Source: Heliocidaris tuberculata (lineage: Eukaryota; Echinodermata; Echinoidea; Camarodonta; Echinometridae). Taken from it: DNA of 64,000 nt. The first letter of the stretch is position 1, and every line of letters begins with the position of its first letter. Positions 23,850 to 36,200 of the stretch are shown here, piece after piece. A program made the translations under genes and the position numbers. Location of the stretch: the NCBI GenBank assembly GCA_025618425.1, contig CM046847.1, positions 6,334,441-6,398,440 on the forward strand, read 5' to 3'. The notes under the pieces were generated by a model. It was not told where the DNA came from, made no database searches, and saw only the letters and a list, made by a program, of their open reading frames with translations.

Positions 23850-25388
23850 TCAAGGTACGAAGGATGGTTTTTCATAGTCAAAAAGTGCATAGTCGATTCT
23901 GTAGATATTCCAAAGCGCCTGCAATTTTTCCTTCGAAAAACCATCGAAGTGGTGACTTATGTTCGCCGAAGCGCTGTTTGTTGGATGACTATTTGTAGAA
24001 CTCGGGTAGGTTAGGTTTAGAGTAAAATTCGAATTTTGTAGGACATAGTTTGCCTCCTTTTCGATGTTTTCTAGCTTTCCAATGAAATCGTACTTAATTT
24101 TACACGGCGAGCAGAGCTTGTAGCTCTCTTTCCAGTGTTCGTCAAACTGTGGACGCTCCGCAGGATCAGCTAAGTAATCGGTGAACTCTGCCCAGGTGAT
24201 GTTCTCACCGGTCAGCAGATCTTGTTGAGTGGCTCCAGGACGGTACTTCCTCATGATCCGTCTAGCAAACTGCTTCAGGTATGGCGGTGCTTGACGGAAC
24301 ACGCTCAAGTCCCTGTATTTGTTTTTGTAGGCCGATATGATCCTGGTGAAGGGTTCTCGAACGAACATGACCTTCCGGTAGTTCTTGAGCCGGTAGAACT
24401 GTTCAGCCATGGACAGGGATCCGAAGCGAGTCAAGTCATTCCGCGAGTGCGCTTCTCTGGAAGTGATGCCTTCCATGTTGTTCTTTTTACCAGCGAGAAC
24501 CATGAGGATGCGCTTCCAGTTGCTGCATCCAACCTTGGGAATGTAGCAGAAGAGGAGCTTCTGGCTATCCACCACAAACAGATGCCGCAGGGTGTCTTTA
24601 TAGAGCAAGTTCTGAAACTTGAGGTATAAAGAGTTTCCGCAGGCATGTTCTAACCTCACCTTCCGTTTCTTCTGAACGCGTGTGATGTTGGACAATGCTT
24701 CTAGTCGCTTCTTCTCCGCTATCCGAGCCATTGTCCTGTTGTACCTCTCTTCTACCCTTAGCGCTTCTTTTCTCTCCTTCTCTGCCGCCCGCGCTAATGT
24801 CCTGTTGGCTCTCTCCTGTCTCCGGAGCTGTTTTTCTTCGGGTGTGAGGATTCTAGTTTGGTTCATCCCAGCCCCTTGTGTTTCATCTTCCATGATACCC
24901 CACATAACTTCGGTGGACATCTCTTCTGCCACAATTCGTCTGGTTGTCATTTCAAACGGAATGTCCACATCCTCGAGAGTCTCTCCGCAAGCGTCGCAAC
25001 CTATGATTCCATGATTTTCATCAGCATCCTCTTCTCTCGCGCTGCCTCCTGCCGGGTCAGTATTTTCGAAGAGTTTTTCAATCAGTTCGACTTCGTCTTC
25101 TTTCATGTCTGTTTTTTGAGTTGCTTCTACATCTGCCCCGACTACCTCTTTAACCTTTTCCTAAAACGAAAATAATAACATCATTCATTATATTGACAAT
25201 GACAGAAAATTACAGAAATTATAATTACCACAATGATATTGACGATAACAGAAATAATAATGGTAATGATGAATATGAAGATGATGATGACAATAATAAT
25301 AAAGATAGTGGTAATATTAATAATGATAATAACATCAATAATAATAATAGTAATAATAATAATAATAGTAATAATAAAAATGATGATG

Positions 25389-25438
<50 letters not shown>

Positions 25439-26186
25439 GATAGTGATAATAATAATAATAACATCAATACTAGTACTACTACTAATAATAATAATGTAAT
25501 ATGATTTCACTAACTTACCAGTATTTCTTGAGATTTTATATGCGTTAAATCGCCTCCACTTCTGGTCATTATAATATCCTTTGGCTGCTCTTCTTTCTCA
25601 TCTGAAGGAAAGTGGGATCATAGAGAAATAAATTTTATAGAGAATTTGAAGCAGGCGCCGATTTAAGATGGGGACAAGGGGGTGGTGGGGGGGGGGGGGG
25701 GGGACTTGCCCCTTGTTTAAACCCAAAGGCACGGGGGAAGTGCAAGAAATACGCCAGAAAAAGTAACTTTTTTTCCTTTGCTTGTCAGAGAATTTTCAGA
25801 ATCCTCGCTTGTAGTGTTATGTCTTTTCAAAGACATGAAGGAAAAATATTTTCAAACCAAATACGTATATCATTTTTGTCATAGAGATTCTTTTATGATA
25901 ACATGAGTTCATCCATTCATGTTCTTCTTCTTCTTTTTTTTCTCAACCCTTTGGCGGGATTACAAATCTTACAGAATGCATGGAGGTTAGTTTTATTTTT
26001 CACTTTCATCAAGGAGTTATCACAGTTCTGTGATAACTCCTTGGATTCACTTCACATGCTTTATTCTGTCACTGCGAGTCCCTGTTCTGACACTTTAGCA
26101 CATGGGGTTGACCGTGAAATTGCAGAAACTCCCTGATGTGAGAATCAAACATGACATTGCTTTTTTGATAATGACCCCCCCCCCCA

Positions 26187-26237
<51 letters not shown>

Positions 26238-27087
26238 ATTGATATAACATGTGTAATGTGTATAGTGTAAATTACAAATAATATCATAAATAATGTTCTT
26301 TTTTAATAAAAAAAGACGTATATATAATAAGATATAACTAAAAAGTATAACACCTTCCGCATGGATGTGTAAAGGGCAAGTCAAAGCTTTTTGTTCCATA
26401 CGTTACCGACCAAATCTAAGATTTTATAGTATAATGATGATTGTATCAAGCCCTATACTAGAGCTTGGATCATACAAAAAAGAAATCAATTAAAATTATA
26501 ATTTTCAATTTATGTTCACAATTTCATAATACTTTTCCACAATAATTTGTAACGAATGTGACCTGCCTTGGACTTGCCCTAAAAGTAATTGACAAAAACC
26601 TAATTCATACATATTTAGCTGCATTCTAAACCTCCTAAATAGCGCCAACCTTTACAATGATTTGCATCTTATTTTCCCATCATGCACCATTCTTCCTTCT
26701 TACTGGCAGGCAAGTTTCTATATACATTTGCAAGTCAAAAACAACACTTTGAAATGAAAGATGTGCTTATTTTCCAAACCTGCTGTTAGTTAAAATTGAA
26801 AATAAAATGCAACTAATTTCTGACTATAATCTTAATTTAGATATGACCGTAAGATGGCGCCATATTCAAATTCTACCCCAGTGCCGTATATCTCTATATA
26901 CGACACTGATTCTACCAGTTTAATACCACATTAATTTGTTTGCTTCTAAATAAGGTTTTGATTTCTTACCGTCCCCGCCTAATGACAACACAGCATAGAG
27001 GACTAAGAACGCCGTGATGAACATGGCCGCCGTGGTGCAGAGTCGCTTGGATCGAGCAGAGCATATCTTGAGGAATGGGACAGGCAT
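23850..27087 (-). CDS. Golgi carbohydrate sulfotransferase, HNK-1ST/CHST8-14 family
   Basis: Three coding exons, 27087-26970, 25601-25519 and 25160-23850, join in frame (phases 1 and 0) to 503 residues. The enzyme transfers sulfate from PAPS to a Golgi glycan. Residues about 20-37 form the type II signal anchor after a basic cytosolic stub. A long charged stem follows (about 40-245) with a Glu/Arg coiled-coil-like segment and NRT, NRT and NIT glycosylation sites. The 5'-phosphosulfate loop is CYIPKVGCSNWKR (about 271-283). The 3'-phosphate motif is VREPFTRIISAYKNKY (about 333-348). The C-terminal NIYRIDYALFDYEKP is also family-typical. The start is the ATG at 27087, just inside an exon whose acceptor TTACAG ends at 27111. 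Decayed copies of this exon lie upstream. The substrate (chondroitin, dermatan, GalNAc or HNK-1 glycan) cannot be told. The Sulfotransfer_2 family assignment is secure. Confidence 0.93.
25190..25500. repeat. (AAT)n/(GAT)n microsatellite in sulfotransferase intron
   Basis: AAT triplets with GAT interruptions fill most of the intron between 25519 and 25160. Poly-Asn/Ile/Leu frames are artefacts. Confidence 0.95.
25650..25830. repeat. Fragment of the GGCGCC/G-run repeat family
   Basis: Starts GCAGGCGCCGATTTAAG, has an 18-19 bp G-run and contains GCTTGTCAGAGAATTTTC, which recurs three times in the element at 28944-29638. A partial related copy inside the first sulfotransferase intron. Confidence 0.55.
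26167..26240. repeat. (AAAT)n tetranucleotide repeat
   Basis: C-run followed by about 14 copies of AAAT. Confidence 0.95.
26373..26580. mobile_element. MITE, AGGGCAAGTC(A/C)AAG family, copy 1
   Basis: Starts AGGGCAAGTCAAAG and ends CTTGGACTTGCCCT (inverted). The interior AAATCTAAGATTTTA and AGAGCTTGGATCA words recur in copies at about 27945-28160 and 42869-43086. About 208 bp, no coding capacity, inside the first sulfotransferase intron. Confidence 0.75.
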
Positions 27088-27500
27088 GGTGTCGAATCTA
27101 TGTACAATCCCTGTAAGCAAGAGAAAAATGGTTTCATACAGGGGCGGATCCAGGATTTTCTAGAAGAAGGGGCACAATGATGTAAAAGTACACAATAAAG
27201 GTGGCAAGTTTTTAGGAGCACGAGTCAGGTTTTCCCCATGATGTAACTCCGCCACTGGTTTCATATGATAGTTTCAAATTGTGTAGAGTGGCTTCAATGT
27301 ATATGGGACAAGCATGGTTCCGAACCTATATGTACAATCCCTGTAAGAGATCAAGTGAATAAAGTTTCGTATAATATTTTCAAAGGTGTAGAGTCGCCCT
27401 GAGCTATAGCAATGCGAAGAATGGGACAGGTATGGTATCGAATCCTATATCTATGTACAATCCCTGCAGGTGAACAAGGGGGAAATGGTTTGATATGATA
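27035..27500 (-). pseudogene. Tandem decayed copies of sulfotransferase exon 1
   Basis: The 5' exon of the sulfotransferase with its acceptor (about 27035-27120) is followed by two diverged copies at about 27270-27355 and 27390-27475. All share AATGGGACAGG(C/T)ATGGT-type sequence around the ATG and TGTACAATCCCTG at the splice acceptor. In copy 2 the ATG survives but the following codons differ. In copy 3 the ATG has become ATA. The copies look non-functional. Confidence 0.6.
27139..27257. mobile_element. hAT-type MITE with 8-bp target duplication
   Basis: A 119-bp element beginning CAGGGGCGGA and ending TCCGCCACTG, flanked on both sides by GTTTCATA (27131-27138 and 27258-27265). It sits between the functional exon 1 and its first decayed copy. 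A relative is at 32797-32958. Confidence 0.85.
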
Positions 27501-27509
27501 TATTCAGAT

Positions 27510-28930
27510 GTTAACATCGATTGTGTATCTAGGTGATGGGATCCAGCCCCATAGAGGGCTAGGATGGGTTATGGATGAGTTATATGGGCAAGTCCAAGCT
27601 ATTTTGTCCCATATGATTCATATTCAGATTTCAGATTTAGATTTCACTTCATTTCATTTTTCAAAGTATATAACCATAACTATTGTGCAATTAACAATAT
27701 GAAATATAATTGACAACAAAACTAAGTGCAGAAACATTTTCGATCATTACAAGCAAAATAAAGAGCATTAACGTTTGAGTTAAGAACAAAAATACAAAAA
27801 CAAAAACAAAAACAAACAAACAAACAAACAAACAAACAGTGAAGACTACATTAGGGTAATTATATGAAAATGAGAATGAAAACAGAGACCAGCAAGGTAA
27901 ATCAGAGCTTATGGAAGCGCTGGTCCCTGGCAAAAAACATAAAAAACTAGACTGGGCAAATCATGCATAATTATGTTACCGTCCACATCTAAGATTTTAG
28001 TATATATAATGACTGCATCAAGCTGATAGCCCTCCTAGAGCTTGGGTCAGACAAAATATCAATTAAAATTATATTTTTCAATTTTTTGCCAATTCGTGTG
28101 AATTCCATAATATTACATAGTACCTGATGACGCATGGGTATACTTGTCCCTATTATGTCGATGAAATGCGAGGGAGCGGAGCCCTGAGCAGGTAAGAATG
28201 TGAGAGTGTTTTGTGTCATCTTTTTTTCGCATTCTTTTTACCTCTGCCTTGCTCTTCTTTTCTCTCTTCTTCTTCTGCTTTTTCTTCTTCTCTCCCTCTC
28301 TTAAAGGGCAATCAACCTTTGTGAAAAGCTGATTTGTTTGAAAGGAGAAATATAAGATAAAACAGAATGGTGAAAGTTTGAAAGAAATCGGACAAAGAAT
28401 AAGACAGTTATGAATGTATGAAAAATGGGATCATTACATCTTCGCGAATCTCAAATTGCCAATTTGGTGTATCGAGTGTGACATATTCACGGTCAATTCT
28501 CCCATTCGTCGTACACCATGAATTCCAGTTTTCTCCTGAGCGCCTTTTCCCTCGGGGCAGTACTCAAAATATATCATGTATATTGTAGGATATTGTTATA
28601 GGTCCTCCAAAAAGAAAGAGATGTGAATGAGTAATACATTTTGAAAAATTGAAATTTTAGTAATTTTGTTGGTTGGAGCGAATGGGAAAGTTGACCGCCG
28701 CTACATCATAGTGACAGTACCGATACGGCCAATTTGAAATGTCCATATGTAGTGCTAACATAAAAACATTAAAAAGTCATAAATTTCTTATTGCTTGTCC
28801 GATTTCGTTAAAACTTTCACCAATTTACTTCTCTGATTTTTCTGCTTTCACACAAATCAAATTATTACAACGATTGGATTACACTTTAACTCTTGACTTT
28901 GCAATTCGATTTAGCCATCTTAGGGCGTTG
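27510..28930. repeat. Repeat-rich spacer: MITE copy 2 and a large palindromic element
   Basis: About 27945-28160 is the second copy of the family at 26373 (TCTAAGATTTTAGTATA, GAGCTTGGGTCAGACAAA, ends near TACTTGTCCC). About 28310-28900 is a palindromic element: GTGAAAGTTTGAAAGAAATC near 28370 mirrors GATTTCGTTAAAACTTTCAC near 28801, with CGGACAA(A/G)(G/C)AATAAGA inside each arm. (CAAA)n simple sequence is at 27790-27838. No gene seen. Confidence 0.6.
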
Positions 28931-28935
28931 TGACA

Positions 28936-29646
28936 CCAGAAACCATAGGCGCCGGAAGTGGGGGGGGGCAGGGGGGAGGGGCGGTCGCCCCCCAAACGAA
29001 AAAGTGGGGGGGGGCAAAATGCATTTTCGCCCCCCCCAAAAGCCCCCCCCCCATAAAAAAAAATCAGTAGTAAAGGAGTAAAAGTCGTGTCTATATTAAA
29101 AGCTTGATTGCTTTATCACGTAATTGTAAGCCTTTGTATTCATTTTTCGTATTCATGGAGATCACTGAAGACAGATAAAGCATTCAAACTTTAAACTTTA
29201 ACGTAGTGGAGGTTTTGTATTAGACGCAAGGTTGCCAGAGTTGGCAGAATTCTGCTTTCTGGCAGAATTTTGACCGCTTTAGCATAATTTGACAAAATTT
29301 AGCAGAATTTTAGCATAATTCTGGTGTTCTGTTTTTTTTTGCTTGTCAGAGAATTTTCCAGTAAAAATACACCCCAAAAATGCTGATAACCTTTTTTTTT
29401 TTTTTTTTTTTTTCTTTTGCTTGTCAGAGAATTTTCGAGTAAAAATACACCCCAAAAATGTTTGTCAGAGAATTTTTGAGTAAAATTTTGATTTAGCAGT
29501 AGGATCTGTATTGTTGTGAGAGGGTGGGAAAGCGTGTGTGTTTTTTTAGGGGTGAGAAGACATGAGCCCTTGAAAGGTGAGCCCCCTTGAATGTTTGCCG
29601 CCCCCCCCCCTAATCCCAAACTGCTTCCGGCGCGCCTGCCAGAAAC
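28936..29646. mobile_element. hAT-type element, 695 bp, with 8-bp target duplication
   Basis: The body 28944-29638 starts CATAGGCGCCGGAAG and ends CTTCCGGCGCGCCTG. It is flanked by CCAGAAAC at 28936-28943 and 29639-29646. The interior has G/C runs, a T-run and three partial copies of GCTTGTCAGAGAATTTTC with (in two) CACCCCAAAAATG. It has no transposase. Confidence 0.85.
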
Positions 29647-29949
29647 TATATAACCTCTGGTAGCCACCATTCACGATGTTCTTGTTTCTTTTTCTCCTGC
29701 ACTTCCATACCTCATAGAATAATTCATCATTCGAATTACTAGCTCTATTATTATTCTTTAGTCCCATTTCTTAACCTACTACATAGCCGCTGTATAAAAC
29801 GATTTCACGTCAAATTTGTTTGAACAAACTACTACAATCTTATTCCATCCTGAAGTTATGACAGCATGTCTGCAGTATTGATCTGTACATTATTTATGAA
29901 GTCCCCTACATTTGACTACATTATCACAAGCAAAGTGTATATGCCTCCC

Positions 29950-30088
29950 CCCCCCCCCAAAAAAAAAAAAAAATAAATAAAAAAAATGAATTACTGCTTT
30001 TCACCCAAGAAATGTATTATGTAAAAACAAAACACATATTCAAATGCATGGTGTTCAATAGTGATATAATTTATGAGACGGGCAGAGA

Positions 30089-30130
<42 letters not shown>
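29950..30130. repeat. C/A-run and (GA)n with G-run
   Basis: C-run then A-run at about 29947-29973, and (GA)n at 30086-30120 ending in G10. Simple sequence. Confidence 0.9.
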
Positions 30131-30132
<2 letters not shown>

Positions 30133-30652
30133 TGAGAGATTGTTTCATGCATAACAAAATCAACAATTTTAAAATATATGGTAAATCATGAATATGGGAG
30201 AGAGTATATTATAATGTTACTCACCACGTCAGCACTTTTACATGTGACTTTCAAGTTTCAGAGTTCCAATTCTACGCTCTTTGAACCGTCCAAATTCATG
30301 TCAGTCATTCAGCGCACTAATACATATAGCTCTATATATATGAAATACAAAAAGGCCGGTAATTTGAACGTAACTTATACATCCAGATCTTTAGCTTTAG
30401 CTGACTGTGCATTGATTATTGGTGAAAGGAATCAGTCGAATGTCTTCCAAAAGGAACTTTCACATCACCCCAACTGTATGTCGGAACAATAGCGGGCTCG
30501 ACAATGGACCGATTACGTAATGTAAACTAAGAAACAGTTAGTTTGGAGATATTGATTTTAAAGATTATAGTACAGGCAAAGACCCTTTTGACCCAAGGAG
30601 GTACTAGGCTTCCCTATAGTACCTCCTAGTTTGACCATCTACGTCAGACTAA

Positions 30653-30654
<2 letters not shown>

Positions 30655-30703
<49 letters not shown>
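30655..30703. repeat. (AG)n microsatellite
   Basis: About 24 AG units preceding the SINE. Confidence 0.95.
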
Positions 30704-30706
<3 letters not shown>

Positions 30707-30749
30707 GGAGGGAGAAAGCGATTATAAAATAAAAAAACATCTGATACTT

Positions 30750-30930
30750 TCAGGAGGCGGTATAAGGAGTTGGGCCATCGGTAACGTCTGCGGGTAGCTC
30801 TCTGTATTCGCCTACATACAAACTGACTCTCGGACCCAGGTTCGAATCTCAGTCACATCTTTCGGATGGTGACGTTAAAGGTCGGTCCCAGACGTAAATA
30901 ATCCTGTTTCTTGTATGAAAAACGTCTGTA
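30750..30930 (+). mobile_element. tRNA-derived SINE
   Basis: Contains a pol III B-box-like GGTTCGAATCTC at about 30840, an upstream A-box-like stretch (GGGTAGCTCTCTG, about 30791) and the SINE-body phrase TCTTTCGGATGGTGACGTTAAAGGTCGG. A moderately GC-rich unit in AT-rich surroundings. The ends are approximate. Confidence 0.65.
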
Positions 30931-30962
30931 AAAACCATTTACACACAAACACATACACTCAC

Positions 30963-31337
30963 TTTTTTTGTTGTCTTTTCATAATTTTTATTCCTTGATT
31001 CAGATTTTCAAAATGAATATTACAGATTAAGCATTGATTATACAATATAATTCAACATGGCAGTAAACACAATACAAATAATATAATTCCATAACATGCC
31101 ATCCATAAATAAACAACCACAGTATAATTTAACTGAACAAGGTATAGATACTTTTTTTTGTTGTCTTTTCATAATTTTTTATTCCTTGATTCAGATTTTC
31201 AAAATGAATACTACAAATTAAGCATTGATGACACAGTATAATTCAACAGGGCAATAAAAAATACAAATGATATAATTCCATAACATGCCATTCATAAATA
31301 AAATAACACAGTACAACTTCTGAACAAGATATAGATT
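30963..31337. repeat. 188-bp tandem duplication
   Basis: Two adjacent copies (30963-31150 and 31151-31337), each starting CTTTTTTTGTTGTCTTTTCA and ending GAACAAG(G/A)TATAGAT, are about 85-90% alike by eye. A third, more diverged relative may lie at 31510-31600. No coding content. Confidence 0.85.
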
Positions 31338-31632
31338 AAAATCTGATAGGTGACGAATTAAAGTATAGGGCAATTGTAACAATGAATATGTTTTTAAAAG
31401 CTGTTTGTAATACTATCGTGTATGTCCTCCTTCCGTCCAACATTCAAAATAAGTCTATTTTTAAAGATGTAGACTTAATCTATTTCGAGCTATTGCTTTT
31501 TTCCGTTCATTATTTTTTTTTCAGTGATCTTTATTTTGATTCCTCTCAATAATTATACATAAATCATAATTCAACATTTCAATGAAAGTAAATGCATATG
31601 ACAACTAAAACATTATCTTTAATTTCTGAAAG

Positions 31633-31634
<2 letters not shown>

Positions 31635-31665
<31 letters not shown>
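31635..31665. repeat. (CA)n microsatellite
   Basis: About 15 CA units. Confidence 0.95.
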
Positions 31666-31666
<1 letters not shown>

Positions 31667-31909
31667 AAAGAGACCATGAAAAAAATTCTAAGTCAGCCTC
31701 CCCACGTTTTGTTTTTGCATGCAGAGGAACAGCTTAACTAAGGTAATATATACTTTATCTTCTTATAACAAGTAAATGTACTTATGCAGACAAAAATAAA
31801 GCCAATATCTAAATTATACCCATGCTTAAATATAACTTTAGTACCGACACTCTTTTAGAACCTGAAGCTTTCCACTTAGACGAACAGTAATCAATGTTCA
31901 TTATACAAT

Positions 31910-32060
<151 letters not shown>

Positions 32061-32796
32061 ATAATGATAATAAGGCCTAATAATAATGATAATAGTAATG
32101 ATAATAACATCATTATTAAATAAAGAAAAACATTGTGTTTTGAATTTTGTTAAAGGTATGAAAAAAATGGTGTTTAGTCTTCTTAGGTAGGACATTTCGT
32201 GCTTCCTGTGGAAAAATGCACAGGGCCTGATAAACGCCTTTGAACTGAGTGTTAAAATCCAAAAACATAACATTTTACCACGATAAAGGCAAATTTATTT
32301 CACAAGAACTGGCACGCTTGTTTGCTTCACAAATGGTTACTCTAAGCAGAATAGAAAACAACTTATTCATTTGACAAAAGGGCTGTATAAAGTATAGCTA
32401 AATTACATGTCAGGAATGATTTTCCTCTTGAAAATGGGACCCGGTAAGGGCTAAATTCTGTTGGGAAAATTAACTTTTTATAAGCTAGCATTATCGATCT
32501 CTTTACCCAAATAAAAATGCATTTACTTTAGGAAATGACATTTCTACCATACTAATTATTAGGCATTAAAGTGTGTTTATATATGCTGGGGGTGATCTTC
32601 ATGGCATTTCCACCCTATACAGTCAACATTTAGGGCCATCGTAGAGTCGATGGGGGAGGATGAATAAGAAGTATAAAATTACATGAAGAAAAAAATGTCA
32701 AAAAGAAGTAATAAGACAATTAAAGGCAAAAACATAATTAGATAAAACCTATATAGCCCCCCCCCCCTCCCCACCAAAGAGTTGCCTAAATGAGGG

Positions 32797-32958
32797 CAGG
32801 GGCGGATCCAGGATTTTATAAGAGGGGGCACAGAACAGGAAAAGTACACAATTAAGGGGGCAAATTTTTTTCCTTGTGTACTTAAGGTATGACAGTTGGG
32901 TTTCAAAAGGGGGGGGGGGGGCACTGGCCGGATTTCCCCCTATGTAGATCCGCCACTG
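32797..32958. mobile_element. hAT-type MITE (CAGGGGCGGA termini)
   Basis: Begins CAGGGGCGGATCCAGGATTT and ends TCCGCCACTG. It is a close relative of the element at 27139-27257, about 162 bp with an internal G-run. Flanks AAATGAGG and AAATGAAT are an imperfect target duplication. Confidence 0.75.
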
Positions 32959-33124
32959 AAATGAATGAGGGCACCTCAACAAAGGAAGTACAGCAATATA
33001 ATGATGCATAATCTCACTCCTCTCGAAGGGCATTTTTCTATGTGTTCATAGATGGAGGGATAATTACTGTAAAATGAAGCATTTTTAAAATTAACTTTGT
33101 GAGCGATGGAGGGAATATAGAGTT

Positions 33125-33172
33125 GAGTCGTGCCCACTGAACTCTATGTCATAGAGTTCAGTGAGTCGTGCG
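33125..33172. repeat. Perfect 14-bp-arm palindrome between direct repeats
   Basis: 33135-33163 is CACTGAACTCTATG, a single T, then its exact reverse complement. GAGTCGTGC occurs immediately before (33125) and again at its end (33163). It is next to the left end of the large inverted array. Confidence 0.9.
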
Positions 33173-33227
33173 CGTGCGCCCGCAGAGATAGCAATATCCA
33201 ACCATTCAAGATATTTGGCTACTTTTA

Positions 33228-36200
33228 GCGACCAATAAGACTTCCGGTCCGCGACCAATAAGACTTCCGGCATCTGCTAGCGCGGAAAACAATAGGATTT
33301 GGCGGTATGGTGTCTTCAAAAGTTCCAACCAAAAAATTAAAGTGTAACATGGGTGATAAGATGATAAAATTGACATAAAAAATATTACTCGACACTTTGA
33401 TGTGAAGGTAAACTAAGTTATATTGCAGCAGAAAACATTTCCTTTAAGGTGATATTATTGAAGAGCTAAAAAATTTCGATTTGAATGCACGCAAATTGTT
33501 TTAACTTTGAAGGCTTTTAAAACTATGGTATGACATTTTAACTAAATAATGAATTATATGAGATGAAAGCTGAATAGTTGCTCTTTACTCTCATGTATGT
33601 CACATGCCGAAACTTTTTGTCTGGATGTTACTGTTTTAAAGTGAAATTGGGGCTCAAAACGGCATACCCGATGTCTTATCCGCATAGTTCACACGGAAAT
33701 GGACGCTATGCGTTTTTAATTTTCAGGGCTTTTAAAACTATTGTATGACATTTTAACTAAATAATGATTCATATGAGGTTAAAGCTGAATAGTGCATGCT
33801 CTTTACTCTCATATAGATCACATGCCGAAACTTTTTGCCTGAGTCTTACTGTTTTAAATTGAATTCAAGGCTCAAACTGGCATATCGGAGGTCTTATCCG
33901 CACAATATAGCGGAAATGTACAAAATTTGTTTTTAATTTTGAAGCCTTTTAAAACTATCGTATGACATTTTAACTAAATAATGACCTATATGAGATAAAA
34001 GCTGAATAGTTGCTCTATACTCTCATATATGTCACATGCTGAAACTTTTTGTCTGGGTCTTATTGTTTTAAAGTGAAATTGGAGCTCAAAACCGCATACC
34101 GGGGATCATATCCGCATAGTAAACACGGAAATGGAAGAATTTCATTTTTAATTTTGAAGGCTTTTAAAACTATCGTATGACATTTTAACAATAATGACAC
34201 TAAAGCTGAATAGTTGCTCTTTACTCTCATATAGATCACATGCCGATTTTTTTTTGTCTGGGTCTTACTGTTTTAAATTTAATTCAAGGCTGAAACTGGC
34301 ATACCGGAGGTCATATCCGCACAATATATCGCGGAAATGTACAGAATTCGTTTTTAATTTTGAAGCCTTTTAAAACTATCGTATGACATTTTAACTAAAT
34401 AATGACCTATATGAGATAAAAGCTGAATAGTTGCTCTATACTCTCATATATGTCACATGCCGAAACTTTTTGTCTGGGTCTTACTGTTTTAAAGTGAAAT
34501 CAGGGCTCAAAACAGCATACCGGAGGTCTTATCCGCATACTACACACGGAAATGGACGAAATGCGATTTTAAATTTCAAGGCTTTTAAAACTTTCGTATG
34601 ACATTTTAACTAAATAATGTTTCATATGAGGTTAAAGCTGAATAGTTGCTCTTTACTCTCATATAGGTCACATGCCGAAACTTTTTGTCTGGGTCTTACT
34701 GTTTTAAATTGAATTCAAGGCTCAAACTGGCATACCGGAGGTCATATCCGCACAATATAGCGGAAATGTACAAAATTCGTTTTTAATTTTGAAGCCTTTT
34801 AAAACTATCGTATGACATTTTAACTAAATAATGACCTATATGAGATAAAAGCTGAATAGTTGCTCTTTACTCTCATATATGTCACATGCTGAAACTTCTT
34901 GTCTGGGTCTTATTGTTTTAAAGTGAAATTGGGGCTCAAAACCGCATACCGGGGATCTTATCCGCATAGTACACACGGAAATGGACGAAATGCAATTTGA
35001 ATTTTCAAGGCTTTAAAAACTATCGATTGACATTTTAACTAAATAATGATTCATATGATGTTAAAGCTGAAGAGTTGCTCATTACTCTCATGTATGTAAC
35101 ATGCCGAAACTTTTTGTCTGGGTCTTACTGTTTTAAAGTGAAATTGGGGCTCAAAACGGCATACCGGGGGTCTTATCCGCATAGTAAACACGGAAATGGA
35201 CGAATTTCATTTTTAACTTTGAAGGCTTTTAAAACTATCGTATGACATTTTAACTATATAATGATCTATATGACACTAAAGCTGAATAGTTGCTCTTTAC
35301 TCTCATATAGATCACATGCCGAAACTTTTTGTCTGGGTCTTACTGTTTTAAATTGAATTCAAGGCTCAAACTGGCATACCGGAGGTCATATCCGCACAAT
35401 ATAGCGGAAATGTACAGAATTCGTTTTTAATTTTGAAGCCTTTTAAAACTATCGTATGACATTTTAACTAAATAATGACCTATATGAGATTAAAGCTGAA
35501 TAGTTGCTCTTTACTCTCATATATGTCACATGCCGAAACTTTTTGTCTGGGTCTTACTGTTTTAAAGTGAAATCAGGGCTCAAAACAGCATACCGGAGGT
35601 CTTATCCGCATACTACACACGGAAATGGACGAAATGCGATTTTAAATTTCAAGGCTTTTAAAACTTTCGTATGACATTTTAACTAAATAATGATTCATAT
35701 GAGGTTAAAGCTGAATAGTTGCTCTTTACTCTCATATAGATCACATGCCGAAACTTTTGTCTGGGTCTTACTGTTTTAAATTGAATTCAAGGCTCAAACT
35801 GGCATACCGGAGGTCATATCCGCACAATATAGCGGAAATGTACAAAATTCGTTTTTAATTTTGAACCCTTTTAAAACTATCGTATGACATTTTAACTAAA
35901 TAATGACCTATATGAGATAAAAGCTGAATAGTTGCTCTTTACTCTCATATATGTCACATGCTGAAACTTCTTGTCTGGGTCTTATTGTTTTAAAGTGAAA
36001 TTGGGGCTCAAAACCGCATACCGGGGATCTTACCTGCATAGTACACACGGAAATGGACGAAATGCAATTTGAATTTTCAAGGCTTTAAAAACTATCGATT
36101 GACATTTTAACTAAATAATGATTCATATGATGTTAAAGCTGAAGAGTTGCTCATTACTCTCATGTATGTAACATGCCGAAACTTTTTGTCTGGGTCTTAC

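Noticed and set aside
24222..25175. + strand frames opposite the sulfotransferase
   Set aside because: Antisense shadows of the real - strand exon, which has the PAPS-binding motifs.
29299..29670. 123-codon - strand frame with repeated HFWGVFLLENSLTSK-like sequence
   Set aside because: It is the translation of the internal repeats of the hAT-type element 28944-29638.
33091..33273. 60-codon - strand frame at the left edge of the array
   Set aside because: It spans the palindrome and the CCAAT direct repeats, so it is more likely regulatory or repeat sequence than a gene.
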